A stretch of DNA of 64,000 nt from Euptelea pleiosperma (lineage: Eukaryota > Streptophyta > Magnoliopsida > Ranunculales > Eupteleaceae), in contig CM068545.1 of assembly GCA_035048495.1 (NCBI GenBank), positions 20,246,741 to 20,310,740 of the forward strand, read 5' to 3'. The translations under genes and the position numbers were made by a program. The notes beneath the pieces are model-generated. The model saw nothing but the letters and a program-made list of their open reading frames with translations, had not been told where the DNA came from and did not search any database. This document shows positions 33,724-46,000 of this stretch, one piece after another; positions within the stretch are counted from its first letter, which is position 1, and every line of letters begins with the position of its first letter.

Positions 33724-33917
33724 TAACGGAGTAAAACTTCTATCACAAGAAATTGTAAATCACACAATCACAAGCCAATGAGTTCTCGGCACGTACCTGA
33801 GTGCTTTTGCAACGTACCTATGTGCTTTTGCTTTGAGGTGTACGTGCCGAGAACTCATTGGCTGTGATTGTGTGATTTGCAATCCGATTGTGACAGAAGT
33901 TTTACTCATGTATAACG
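33724..33917. repeat. Long palindrome just upstream of ERD2
   Basis: The left arm (about 33724-33797) and right arm (about 33838-33917) pair over ~75 bp, including 20 bp of perfect match around CCAATGAGTTCTCGGCACGT. The loop region contains two copies of CGTACCT..GTGCTTTTGC. The outer end GAGTAAAACTTCT-TCAC is the sequence found at the inner arm of the fold-back at 31975, so the two belong to related families. TATAAC flanks both sides. It ends about 127 bp before the ERD2 start codon. Confidence 0.9.
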
Positions 33918-33959
33918 TATCCTTCACTCCCAACTCCCAGGTCCCCAACGCAGACACCC

Positions 33960-33990
33960 CAGCCTCTCTCCTCTCTCTCCTCTCTCGTTC
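33960..33990 (+). promoter_or_regulatory. CT-rich leader before ERD2
   Basis: An almost pure pyrimidine tract of CTCTCT units lies 54-84 bp before the ATG. Such tracts are common in plant core promoters (Y patch) and 5' UTRs. The transcription start cannot be placed from sequence. Confidence 0.5.
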
Positions 33991-34043
33991 GTCGAATTTC
34001 AAAAACTAGGGCACACAACGATTCGATTTGATCTCTAGAAGCC

Positions 34044-37000
34044 ATGAATATCTTTCGATTTGCAGGCGACATGACTCATTTGATCAGCGTTTTGGTTCTT
34101 CTCCTCAAAATCTATGCCACCAAATCATGCTCGGGTAAATTTATATTTCTCATTCTAGTCTGGAAATTAGGGTTTTCAGTCGGGAGTTTTTTAGGGTTTG
34201 ATTTGAGTTCATCGAAATGGTGGAGCTGAGCTAATTTAATCGATCTCTTCTTCTTCTTATGGGAGTTAGGGATTTCACTTAAGACGCAGGAGCTTTACGC
34301 GATGGTATTTCTGGCTCGATATTTGGATATATTCACGGACTTCATCTCAGTTTACAACACTGTGATGAAGATTGTGTTCATAGCGAGCTCCCTGGCGATC
34401 GTATGGTGCATGCGGATGCACCGTGTTGTAAAACGCTCGTATGACAAAGAGCTTGATACGTTTCGGCATTATTTTCTAGTTGCAGGGTGCTTCGTACTGG
34501 CGCTTGTCCTTCACGAAAAGTTTACATTCCAGGAGGTAATTCATCACTTGTTTTTCTGTGTCTGTTGTTGTTTTTGCTTGTTTGAATCGTTTCCGAGTTG
34601 CTAAGTGAACTGAAACTTGACACTGCTGTCTATGTTGCATGTAAACATTGTGAAGGGAGGAACTAGAGTTGTATTTGAGTGGTCCTGAAGACCACACTGA
34701 GTCCTTAAATTAACATCCTTGCATCCTAAGTCTAAGATTTGTGCCCATTTCAATTTGAAATTTGAAATGATCTCGAGGTTTTGGGATCCAAATGTGTGGA
34801 CCTAAGGACCACTCTGAACATTTTCCTATGAATATGTATTTCCCTTTATTATTGGGCCTAGATTGGCCATTTGACACCCACACTACTATATAATTTATCT
34901 GCTATTTCTTAATGGCATTTTTGTCATCCCTTAACGAGCTTGATCATGTGTATAAACCCCACGGCCTATTCATCCTAATTAACGCATTATTTTTCTCTAT
35001 TTCTTGAACATATTTGATTTATTGACCCGATTTTATTCTCTCTTGCTTGCCTACTGGATTCCGGGTTAAGATGTGGTTATCTAAGGTGTAAAATGTGCCA
35101 AAATAAAGAAGCGTCAACAGCTGAGTTGGTCAGGCTGTGGGGGGTTGTACCCACAGACCTGGGATCGAGGCTTTGGGGGGTAATTCCCAAAGACCTGGGT
35201 TTGGTCCCTTCATACCTTAGGGGGGAATAATAAATGTTTACCTAGCAAAGAAAGTGTGTCAAAATAGAAATGACAAGAAGGCAAGTGAATAGATCTAGAA
35301 GAGGGCTTTCTGAAAACATGCGATGGTTATGAATACTTACTTTCAGATGAAAACAAATGCATGCTGCAATTACTAATATTTTTAAGGCATTTTTTGACAC
35401 ACTTTTTATGGTCTGCTGGTTACTGATTGGAGTTCTTCGTACATTGAGTTATGCTTGAGGCAGATAACATATAGGCGCTGAAAATGAAATTTATCGCTGA
35501 ATTATTTTGTGGTTAGACTGAGGAATTGCCACTCTTGAAAAGTAGAAAATGTAATTATGAGTTTCAGTTCTTTTATGGTTATATTGAGAAGCAATGATTT
35601 TCTAGATGCAATGGAGTTGGTTGCAAGTTTTTTAGAATTGGGAAGGTGAATAGAAATTAGAGCAACATAGGCAGATGGATGGTGGATGTGCAAAAGCACT
35701 GGTATGTCTTTCACAGAGTATGAATGCTGGATATGATACAGTGTTCAATCAACTGATTCAATGGAGAAGAATGACAATGAGAAGTGGCATGTCTATGGAA
35801 ATCGTAATGGCATTGTAGCTGTATATAGTAGAATCTCTAATATCGTCAATTTACTGTGAAAACACTTATCTTATGAGAGAGTATGAACTTGTTAGATCTT
35901 TGTTGAATATTTTCATCACTTTAGCAACTCTCTACTCATCTAATATTATCATTGTTTCTTCAATGTAATTGGTTCTACATAAATAAGCTCCAAACTTTTG
36001 AGCTAATGATGCATGTTTTTTGAGGGTTTTTTTATTTATTTTTTATTTTTTTTGTAATTGAGATGTTAGTAGACTCAATTGAAAATCTGAGTGTAGCTGA
36101 GATGAATATCGTGGCACACATTATGTTTAGGGTCGGGCTCCGTTGACAGATCTAAAATGACAGGTATCTGTACAGGGACACAATATAAGCCACGTGGCAC
36201 ACTCTTATAGGACTCTGACCGTATGGATGTTTTGTCCTATCCCATGGTGGACCTACAAACCAAAAATCCACCTAAAAACAAAGGATTCAAATCTACATCC
36301 TCTAAAGAGATGAGATATAGACGACCACAGATAAAGGAGGGACTTCACACCCATAACCACCTCTCTCAAGTCCTTTTCTTTATCTTCAAAGATCTTAAGA
36401 TTTCTCTCTTTCCAAATTGCCCAAGTGACTGCAAAAGGTAACGCTAGAGGATCCTCCCTCTACTAGAAAACGAATCATCCCCTCCTCCCTAGGATGGAGT
36501 GGAATAACATAAGGAATCCCTAATAGGTCGAAGAACGTAAGCCAAACATCAAGTGAAAACTGGCAATGAATGAGTACACGATCCACTGACATAGAACACA
36601 TCGATCGGGGATTATCATACCCCTAATAATAACCCTACTAATAAGATGGTTCACCGTTGGAATCTTGTCAATACATGTCCTCCAAGTGAAAAACTTCACT
36701 TTCGATGGAATCGGAAGTCCCAACAATCTCGAGGTTGGAAAATCCGACAAGTTCCCCCGAAGACAGCTACGATAAAAAGAGCTAACTGAGAATATATCTT
36801 TCGGATCCCATCTCCTAATCCTTTTATCAGGATCATCCCCTAAGTAGGGATTCTCTCCAATCTTATCAAGGAGCGAAGCTAACCAATCTACTTGCCAATC
36901 GCTAAGATGCCTTTTGAAGCCAAGATTCCATGAGCTATTTCCTTCTATCTTGGTAATGCAATCCCTGAATGGAGGGAAAAGGTAGAAGAAGAGATCCATA

Positions 37001-40000
37001 CTGCAGCCACTGCATTCGGTCAGATGGTAGTAAAGTGCAATGTAATTATTGTAATAAAGTAGTTACTGTAGGAATTACTAAATTTAAACACTACTTAGCT
37101 GGATCAAAATGAGATATTGTTACTTGCTATAGTGTATCTTCAGAAGGGCACGTGCAAGTTAATCTCTTAGATAGATGAGTGCCCCAAAAAGACAATGACA
37201 ACATCAAGATTGGCGGCCTGTAGGAATGGGCGAAGAAAAAGTTTACAACCATAAATTTAAAGATGTGACTAATGCTTATGGAGTTGAAGAACCAAAGATT
37301 CATACATACGATGAGCAAATATCGGTGAAAGCTACTACTCAACAACCTTCTAATCAGTCACAACGTTTTAGACTTGTTAATAAATTATTTCGTCGAGATA
37401 GTAGTAGTAGACAAAAGTCGTCTAGAGCTACATGTGCCAGTGATAGACCATCTCAAGATCCTTTGCCACCTCGGTCATCAGTGTATTCAAGAACTCGTAG
37501 TAAGCGTTGGAATATGTAACAAACAATCCCGAATATGACTAGTGACAAAAGCTAACGAGATTACGCTTGCAAGTGTATTAGTAGAATGTTCTATGAAAAT
37601 ACTATCCCATTTAATATAGCTTCATCGAATTCTTACAATGAAGCTTTTAGTAGTTGCAAATTATGGGAGATGTTTTAAGCCTCCAACTGCATATGAATTG
37701 TCAAATAAATTCTTATAAAGGGAGAAAGAAATGATAAATAACACTATACTTTCAAATCAAAACAGATTTTAGGAGAATTATGGTTACATTCTCACAGCTA
37801 ACAGCTGGAAAGATCAACGTGGACACACGCTAGTAAACTTTTTAGTTTATTGCTCCTCAATTTTTTGAAAAATATAAACATTGATGATAATCGATTGACC
37901 GCAGAATATCTATATAAGTTGTTAAAAGAGGTCATTGATTACATTGAAGCAAAAATATTGTACATATAACTATCGTTCAAAAAGCTGCTTTTAGATTTGC
38001 TTGTAGGAGAATAGTAACAGAGTATAGTCATGTATACTGGGCGGCATGTGTTCTCCATGACTTGGAGAAATTTGATTGGGTTAAGGATGTCATATTAGAT
38101 GCACAAAAAATATCAAAGTTCATTTACAATCATGCTTAGTTACTTGGAAGATTTAGAACACTTTAGCCGATGTGATCTTATTCGTCTAGCTTTCACTCGT
38201 TTTGCAATGAGTTTTATAGCTATACGGATTATCGTAGAGAATCAAGTTTATCTCCAACAATTATTCGTGGATCATGAGTTGAGAGATTCAAGTTATGCTA
38301 GATTTGAAACAGAGAAAAAAGTACGAGTCGTGGGGATGAATTATTTTGGAAGAAGGCATTAAATGCAGTAGCAAAGGTGGAGCCACTTGTAAAAGTCCTA
38401 TGGTTGATAGACTTAGATAAGCCTGCGATGGGGTACCTGTTTGACGCATTGTGTACAACTAAAGGCCTAATTAAGTAGTTTTTTGGGTTAAGAAGAGCTT
38501 CAAGTATTTGCAAGATTATCAACAAAAGATGGAAGGAGCAACTCTACACTGACTTGCATGTTGTTGCAAAAAAATGGTCATTCCAAAAAATTTCGTTTTT
38601 CACAATTTGTTGTACTTTTTTTTTTTTCTGTTTGAAGTAACGTAACTTGAATATCTTCACCCAGGGTTCACGAATAATTGTTGGAGACGGGTTTGGTTCT
38701 CTACAATGCTTTGTATAGTTATAAAACTCGTTGCAAAATGAGTGAGAGCTGGACGAATGAGATCATGTCAGCTGAAGTATTTTTAAATCTTGCAAGTACC
38801 CAAACATGATTGTAGATGAACTTTGATATTCATTGTGCGTCTAATATGACCTCTTTAACCCAATCAAATATCTCTAAATCATGGAGAATGAGGTCAATAA
38901 CATGTGCTGCATATGCTGTACAATATATATGACTATACTCTACTGCTATTCTCTTACCAGTAGATTTCAAAGCAACTCCTTGATCGGTAACTATCTGTAC
39001 AATATTTTTTACTTAAATAGATATTCTGCGGTCAATCAATTATCATCGATCTCTATACTTTTCAAAAAAGTTGTACCTACAAAGTTTAACGTGAACTTAA
39101 TTAGAATAATTTATTTGGTAATCTTAAAAGAACAATATAAGTTCAAATTTTATACTTGAGGAGCAATAGACTAAAAAGTTAACTAGTGTGTGTCCACGCT
39201 GATCCTTCCAGTTGTTAGCCATGAGAGTGCAACCATAATTCTCCCAAAATCTTTTTTGATTTGGAATTACTGCGTTCACTATCATTTCTTTCTCCCTTTG
39301 TAAAAATTTATTTGATAGTTCATATGCAGTTGGAGGCTTAAAACCTCTCCCATAATTTGCAACTGCTAAAAGTTTCATTATAAGAGTTCGATGAAGTTAC
39401 ATTAAATGGGAGGGCGTTTTCATTGAGCATTCAACTAATACGTTCGCAAACGTAATCTCGTTAGCTTTTGCCACTAGGCATATTCGGGATTGTTTTTTGC
39501 GTATTCCAACGACCACTACGAGTTCTTGAATCCACTGATGATCGAGGTAACAAAAGATCCTGAGATGGTTTATCACTAGTATATGTAGTTCTAAACGACC
39601 TTTCTCCACAATGAAATAATTTATTAAAAAGTTTAGAACGTTGTGACTAATTAGAAGGTTGTTGAGTAGTAGCTTCTATTGATATTTACTCTTCTTCTAG
39701 ATGAATCTCTGCTTCTTCAACTCCATAAGAATTACTCACATCTTTAACTTCATTTGTTGTAAGCTTCTTCTTCTCTCATTCCTACAGGCTGTCAGTCTTG
39801 ATATTGTTGTTTTTGTCTTTTTTTAGCCTTCATCTCTCTAAGAGATTAACTGTCACGTACCCTTACTTCCGAAGGTACACTATTGCAAGCTGCAATATCT
39901 CCTCTTAATCTAGCTAAGTGGTGTTTGAATTTAGAGATTACCGCAATCACTACTTTCTTACAGTAGTTACATTGCACTTTATTACCATCGAGCCGAACGC

Positions 40001-43000
40001 AGTGGCTATAGAATGGATCTCGTCTTCTACCTTTTCTATTCATCCTGTATTAAGGTTAATAATTTTATAAGTATCACGTAGAAACACAAATCATGCTTCA
40101 TTGAATAAATTTTTATATTTATTTACATCTTGGACTTGGAGCTCATCCATAGGCTTGCTCATGAAGTCCATAGCAAAAAGAAGCTCGAATCCAGAGCTTA
40201 CCTCTTCTCCACAAGAAGAAAGTGAGTTGCAGAAAGCTAGAGAAGTCTCTCAAAAAAAACTGGGTTGTTATGTGTCATCGAAGGGCTCTCTTCTGTCCCT
40301 CTCTATTTCTTTCTCTGAGTTGTTATTGTACAACTCTCTTCTCTCCCTTTCCCTTCCCTTGCTTTTTTAAGTTTTTTTTCACATCTAGGATTTCGGTTCT
40401 CATTTCCTTTTAAAATGGTAAAAACCACGTACGACACCCCTCCCCCCTCTGACATATTCACATGTATGTATATGAAATACATCATAGCCCCTCTGACATA
40501 TTATCATCCTTCTAACATACGCATGCCTCTCTTAGGGCTACAACTTGGGCTGGCTCAATCCGACTTTGGGTTAGGGTTGGGCTGGCCCGTTCCGTACTCG
40601 GGTTGGGCTCGGACCTGGATTTTGACAACCCGATCAAATATAGTTGGGCTAGGCTTGAGGTTTCAACCCAACCTGAACCCGACACACACAAACTATACAC
40701 GCACACACACATTAATGGCGATACTTTTTAGTTTTGGCTGATGCTGTGAGTGTTGCCAATGTGTAGGTCTCATTCTGTTGTGAACTTGTGTTACCATTCA
40801 CGATTGTGTTACTATCTGTTGTTGAAGGCAAATTATTTGGTATTTGTAGGAGCAAGATTATATGGAGAATTTTGAACTTGTAATTCTTGAATGAATAAAC
40901 CTGTAAAGATGACGAATATAAATGTACATATATTTTGTTAATGTGGTATTATCTACAGGATGTGGAAATGAAGCTATTATTTAATGGCTAGCATAATGGT
41001 CATTGTATTGACCAATAAACAATTTTAATATGAAAAAAATTTAGCAACCTTTCCAACCAATAAAAAAATTTAAGAAATTGACCAACCCAACCAACCCGAT
41101 CGGGTTGGGCTCAGGCTGGAAAATCTAGGCCCGACCTTGGGTTGGGTTGGGCTAGGGTTGATCCCCAACCTGCCCGAGTTGCGGCCCTACTCTCTCTTCT
41201 ATAAAACTTAGAAAAAGTAGAGGTTCTTTGCAAAAGTAGAGATTCTCTACAACCTCTCAGACTATCACTTCAATCAATTATCTTTAAAATGATAATTGTT
41301 TTCTAAAATACAAGTATCTACCTATCACTTCAATTATTTGTCTTGAAAATCTGAATTGTATAAACCGAAATCATGGGAGTTGAGCAATGTTTTAAGAACC
41401 AGAATTATCTAAGGGTATTTAGGTTTATGAATTTTTTTAAAGTGTTGGGCGATGTATTAAGCAAATAGATTTACTAATTTGGAGCAATTAGGTTTGTAAA
41501 AATGTAATGACCCATCTTTGCATTTAGGTTTATAAAAAATTAATTTTATTGAAATTTTTTATTTTTTTAAATAACAGAAAATAATGGAAAAACTGCAATT
41601 AAAAATTACATTTGTTATGTAAATATAACACCGTTTTTTTCGTTATAACGACCGTTATTTTTTAAAAACGTCCATTATAGCGAAAATATGTTTTTCTCAA
41701 CTAACGTAATGGGGTGACGACCGTTTTTTATACTTAACTACAAACCCGTTTACCTTACGATACGAGACGAAATTAGAAATAAGTTGTTGGGTGCAATATC
41801 TTTTTTCCTTTCAAAGAGCAATTGAAAGGTCAAAATCATCAACAAGAGGAAGATAATTATCATTATTAGGGATTAATAAGGGAGATGGAATACAAGGAGT
41901 AGAAGAATCACCTGAATCTGAGGAATTGATTTTGTATGGATTAGTTTCAATTGTGCTATCTTCAAATGATGTTGTCTGCGATAGACTTTAAGCTCCCTTT
42001 GTCCTCCAACACGTTTATCTTGAGTGCTAGCAAGTTATCAAGTGTTTTGATGAGCGAAGACGGTGGATTGACATGTAACTTAACTGGAGAAAGCAGTCCC
42101 TCATCATGCCATTCCCTCTCGAAGAGGAGCAGAGCTACCCGTGGAGAAGAAAGGAATAGACTCGACAAAGGTGGCATCCGTGGATGGTGAGGGAAGGATA
42201 ACAATTGTACCCTTTTTGAGATGTAGGGTACCTAAGAAATATGCACTTAAGGGCCTTTGGATCCAGATTAGTACAAAGGCCCTTAACAGACAAAAGAGGG
42301 TGATTTGATCCAAATCCGAACGCAAGGGCTGAAGTACCTGATAATGATCCAAATCTTCCCATGTACTTTTGAGTGTTGCAAAGTAATCTGCTAAAGATGT
42401 TTTCCCCCTATAGAAGGTTAGCATTGTCCTGTCACAACTGATAGACTCATGCAATATTCTTATGTTGAGAGTATGTCTGAGCTACAGAATCCCCTATCTC
42501 ATTAGTAATATGGAGGAATATGAAACCACAACTAATGTGTGGTTGCGTTGAGTGTTGTAGCCACGACATGATAGTAAGGTTTTTGGTTTCCCATTTTCAT
42601 ATGATGAGTAAGATTTGTTCGGCTCTTTAATCCCACCAATAATATACTCCAATTTGCCTTTGCCTATGTTGAACATCCGGGCTGACTGTGACCATTCCGA
42701 GTAGTTTTTTCCGAAATTTGCAAATCAAGATTCTCCATTGGAATATATGTTGAATTAGAAATTCCTGAACCCCCCAGAAGTGATATTTGAGCTATTTGTG
42801 GTAGACATATTGGTTACCCCGTGCAAACTCGAACAAAAACAACCCTTTGACAAAGCTAGGCTTCAAATGATCAACTAGTAGGTTCTACACAAAACAAGCA
42901 TCGTTTTCCACTCACAACTTAATATAGGGCTACTGTAGGTTCATTTTACACAAAATAGACTGAAGAAACACAGATCAAATAATTGGAGGGTTACACAACC

Positions 43001-46000
43001 CATACAAAAGCACAACCACTCAAAACCACAGCATACGGGGGGACGGTAAGCATAGAATGGGAAAAACTTCACCATTGTTTCAAATCTCCATGAAACTCCA
43101 AGAACTTAGGTTCCAAATGTCCAGAAATATGACATGGATTTAAAACTACCGATTGGAGTTGTTAAAATAATCCCCACAGATCATAGCCATTCGATTGATC
43201 AAAACTGATTTTGTTTTCTGGGTTCAATTGGATGGGTAAAACATCACAAAAACGAGATAAAAAAAAATTCTGGAAAATCACTACAATTACTAGGAATATA
43301 TATTCTCATCCGGTGTGATTTTCAGAATCTAGGGTTTCCTCTATCTAGTGTTCACTTAACATTGTTCACGGGATACTAAACCCAAAAAAAATCCTCTGAT
43401 GAAAAGTGTAGTTCGTGTGTTTTGCATGACTCTCAATGGTAAATGGTTCATATTTATATTAAACATTCCTAGGAGTGACAATAATACCCCAGAGAATGAG
43501 AGAAAATACAACTAAGTGCAATAATAATTAAATGACTAATCTGCCCCTACAACATTTATCTGTATCCTAGTACCCTAAGTTAGGGGTTGAGCAAGTCTGT
43601 TTCCTAGACCCATACCCATACCCATACTCAGATAACATGGGGTGGGATCCAAGAGTTGGCATTTTCTTATATGTTAGGAAAGTCTGCCATAAAAAAGAAG
43701 CAAGCAAAGTTGTAGACAACTGCTAACTCTGGACTCTGGGGCTTTTATTGATTCTTTTAATGCCAATGATTCAATTATACTATTCTCTAATATAGACCTG
43801 CCTTATACACTGATTTAGGAGGATTAGCGAAATTTTAATATAAGTTTGTTACTTCACCTATACCAAACCAAACTAGGTGTCCATATCATCAGCTTGTAGC
43901 TTCCAATGTTAAAAGTGCGTTATTTTTTGCATGAACCGTGTTTTGTACAAATCATCCGTATTCTTGGGGAGATGATACTTGGAAGGAGGAACTTCAATTA
44001 TAACTGGTTGTCACTAGTTTTAGTTTTTATACGCTGCTTCCTAAGCATTTTCCTAAAGCTTGAAGTTGCCTTTGCGGATTGATACTTAAGGAACTTGAAG
44101 AACCATTTTTTTTTTTCGAGTATTGAGATGTGTTTCTGCTTAACAATGATTGTTCACCTTGATTCATACACATTTGTTTCCTGCTTATTCCCATATTCAT
44201 ACTGACCATATATGTAACGATTATGTTGTGTAGATATTTTGGGCTTTTTCTATATACTTGGAGGCAGTTGCAATTCTTCCCCAGTTAGTTTTGCTACAAA
44301 GAAGTGGAAATGTGGACAATTTAACAGGGCAATATGTATTCTTTCTCGGGTATGGTGTTCGTCCTTCCCTCCTTTGCGTGGTTATGAATTGATTTTAGCG
44401 AATAGCTTCTGTTTCAGAGTAAATAATGCACCGTGATGGTTATTTGGTGCCTATTATGCAAAATTTTATGGGCAATTAAATTTAATTTTCTTCATAGAAT
44501 TTGGACTCCTTGTTGGATCACAATTACTTGGTTAGTCGGTGCACTCAGTATGCATGAAGATTTATTTCATGGTTTACTACCTGGGGACATGGCATGATAT
44601 TTTTCATAATTCAGGGCGGATGCGGATATGGCTATTCCATCCCACAGCTTATAGCAAGCAATGAAATTAGTACAATTAAGCAAAGTGTTAGTCTTTAAAA
44701 TATGCTATTTACTTATAAAAAAATGCTATATTTACCAAAACTTTTAATGTTTGCAAAATTTGACTTTAGGCTGCTTATTTATTCTTTGATGACAAAATGA
44801 GAAAGAAATTGTGAAGAGTTCAAAGCAATAATTAATAGTGAAATGAGATAAATTTAAACAATATCCTACAAGTTACCCTGCAACGTGTAGTACCAAGTAG
44901 TATCATATTAGGTTGCAGTGTTGCTACCTCGAAGCTAGCATGTACAAGTATCTGGGCATCTTAGCCCCACCCCATGTCTCCTCCCAAATTCAGACTCGAC
45001 TTTACCAAATCCTAAACCTAATATCTATCCAAAGAATGAAACCACCTCACTCGTAGCTCTCCATACATAGGACTTGTTACACCATCCCATTAATAGTCCT
45101 ATATATGGTATTAAATCTTGACATATTTCCACGAAATATACTGAAATATCTCCATTTCCACGGGGATCCAAGCGTTTCCATTTCCACAAATTATTTTTAA
45201 GTTTTTGTTTTTAAAGGTATATAAGAACTAATTAATAATTATGATTGATGTATAAAAATTAGAAGTAAATAAGACATGTAATGGGAACTCATTGCTTATA
45301 AATGTTAATAATATGAACTCCAATCGATATAATCTACTTTTTGTAATTTAAAATAATAATTAAATGTTAGGAAAAAATGAGACTCATAGGTTGGGAATCC
45401 GTATGATTATGATTATGACCTCCTCAGGTTGTAAAGCACCTGAAGATTCTTTAGTATTTGCACCTATGTAACTTAAGTTTGGGTAAAAAAAACACTGTTC
45501 ACTCAAAATATTTCTCGAAATTATACATTTTTCCATGCAAGTGGGTTTTCATGTCGGTGGCCCAAAAAAGGGAAATATTTTGTTTATGTCACGAAATTTA
45601 ATTTCTTGCTTTGAGCTGAAGATGATGTCTGAATTAAAAATCCATATGCTAAGCACTTGAGTAAGTTGGTTAGAGTGAGTAACGATTCTGAACCATCTAG
45701 CTTAGCTATATATTCTTTCTTTTTTTGATAAGTCTTAGCTATATGTTCCAGCCTCTTATGTGTCTTCTTTCAAAGCCTGAAATGAAGAGGATATGAAACC
45801 AAATGAGTTTAGCATAATTGCATTTAAAGAAGAGATGCTCCACGATTCCCCTTTCCATGAGGCATAACTTTTTACTCAGATATCTGATTGAGAACCCGTT
45901 TAATGTGTTGGGAAACTTTATCTAATATCTACAACAGTTGTCTCACGACTTTTGTCAAGATTTTGACGTTCCGGACTTCAAAATTGTGTTAGAAATCTAG

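Larger units (their letters stand above)
36969..40043. repeat. Inverted repeat made by the two hAT relics
   Basis: Arms of about 1.3-1.4 kb (36969-38310 and 38635-40043) face each other around a ~325-bp spacer. Long matching blocks include ACTCAACAACCTTCTAAT, ACTCGTAGT..GTTGGAATA and GCAAATTATGGGAGA..TTTTAAGCCTCCAAC. Transcription through ERD2 intron 2 would produce a hairpin-capable RNA. Confidence 0.85.
34536..44233 (+). other. ERD2 intron 2 (9.7 kb)
   Basis: GTAATT donor after GAG and TAG acceptor at 44231-44233. Contents: a SINE-like piece (35105-35225), a MITE fragment joined to a LINE (36130-36965), two opposed hAT copies (36969-40043), a hAT MITE (40533-41189) and a copia remnant (41890-42810). 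I recognise nothing in 34600-35100, 35230-36120 or 42811-44230. Confidence 0.85.

Noticed and set aside
35105..35225. A functional tRNA gene
   Set aside because: A- and B-box-like motifs are present but spacing and stems do not make a cloverleaf; a SINE-like relic fits better.
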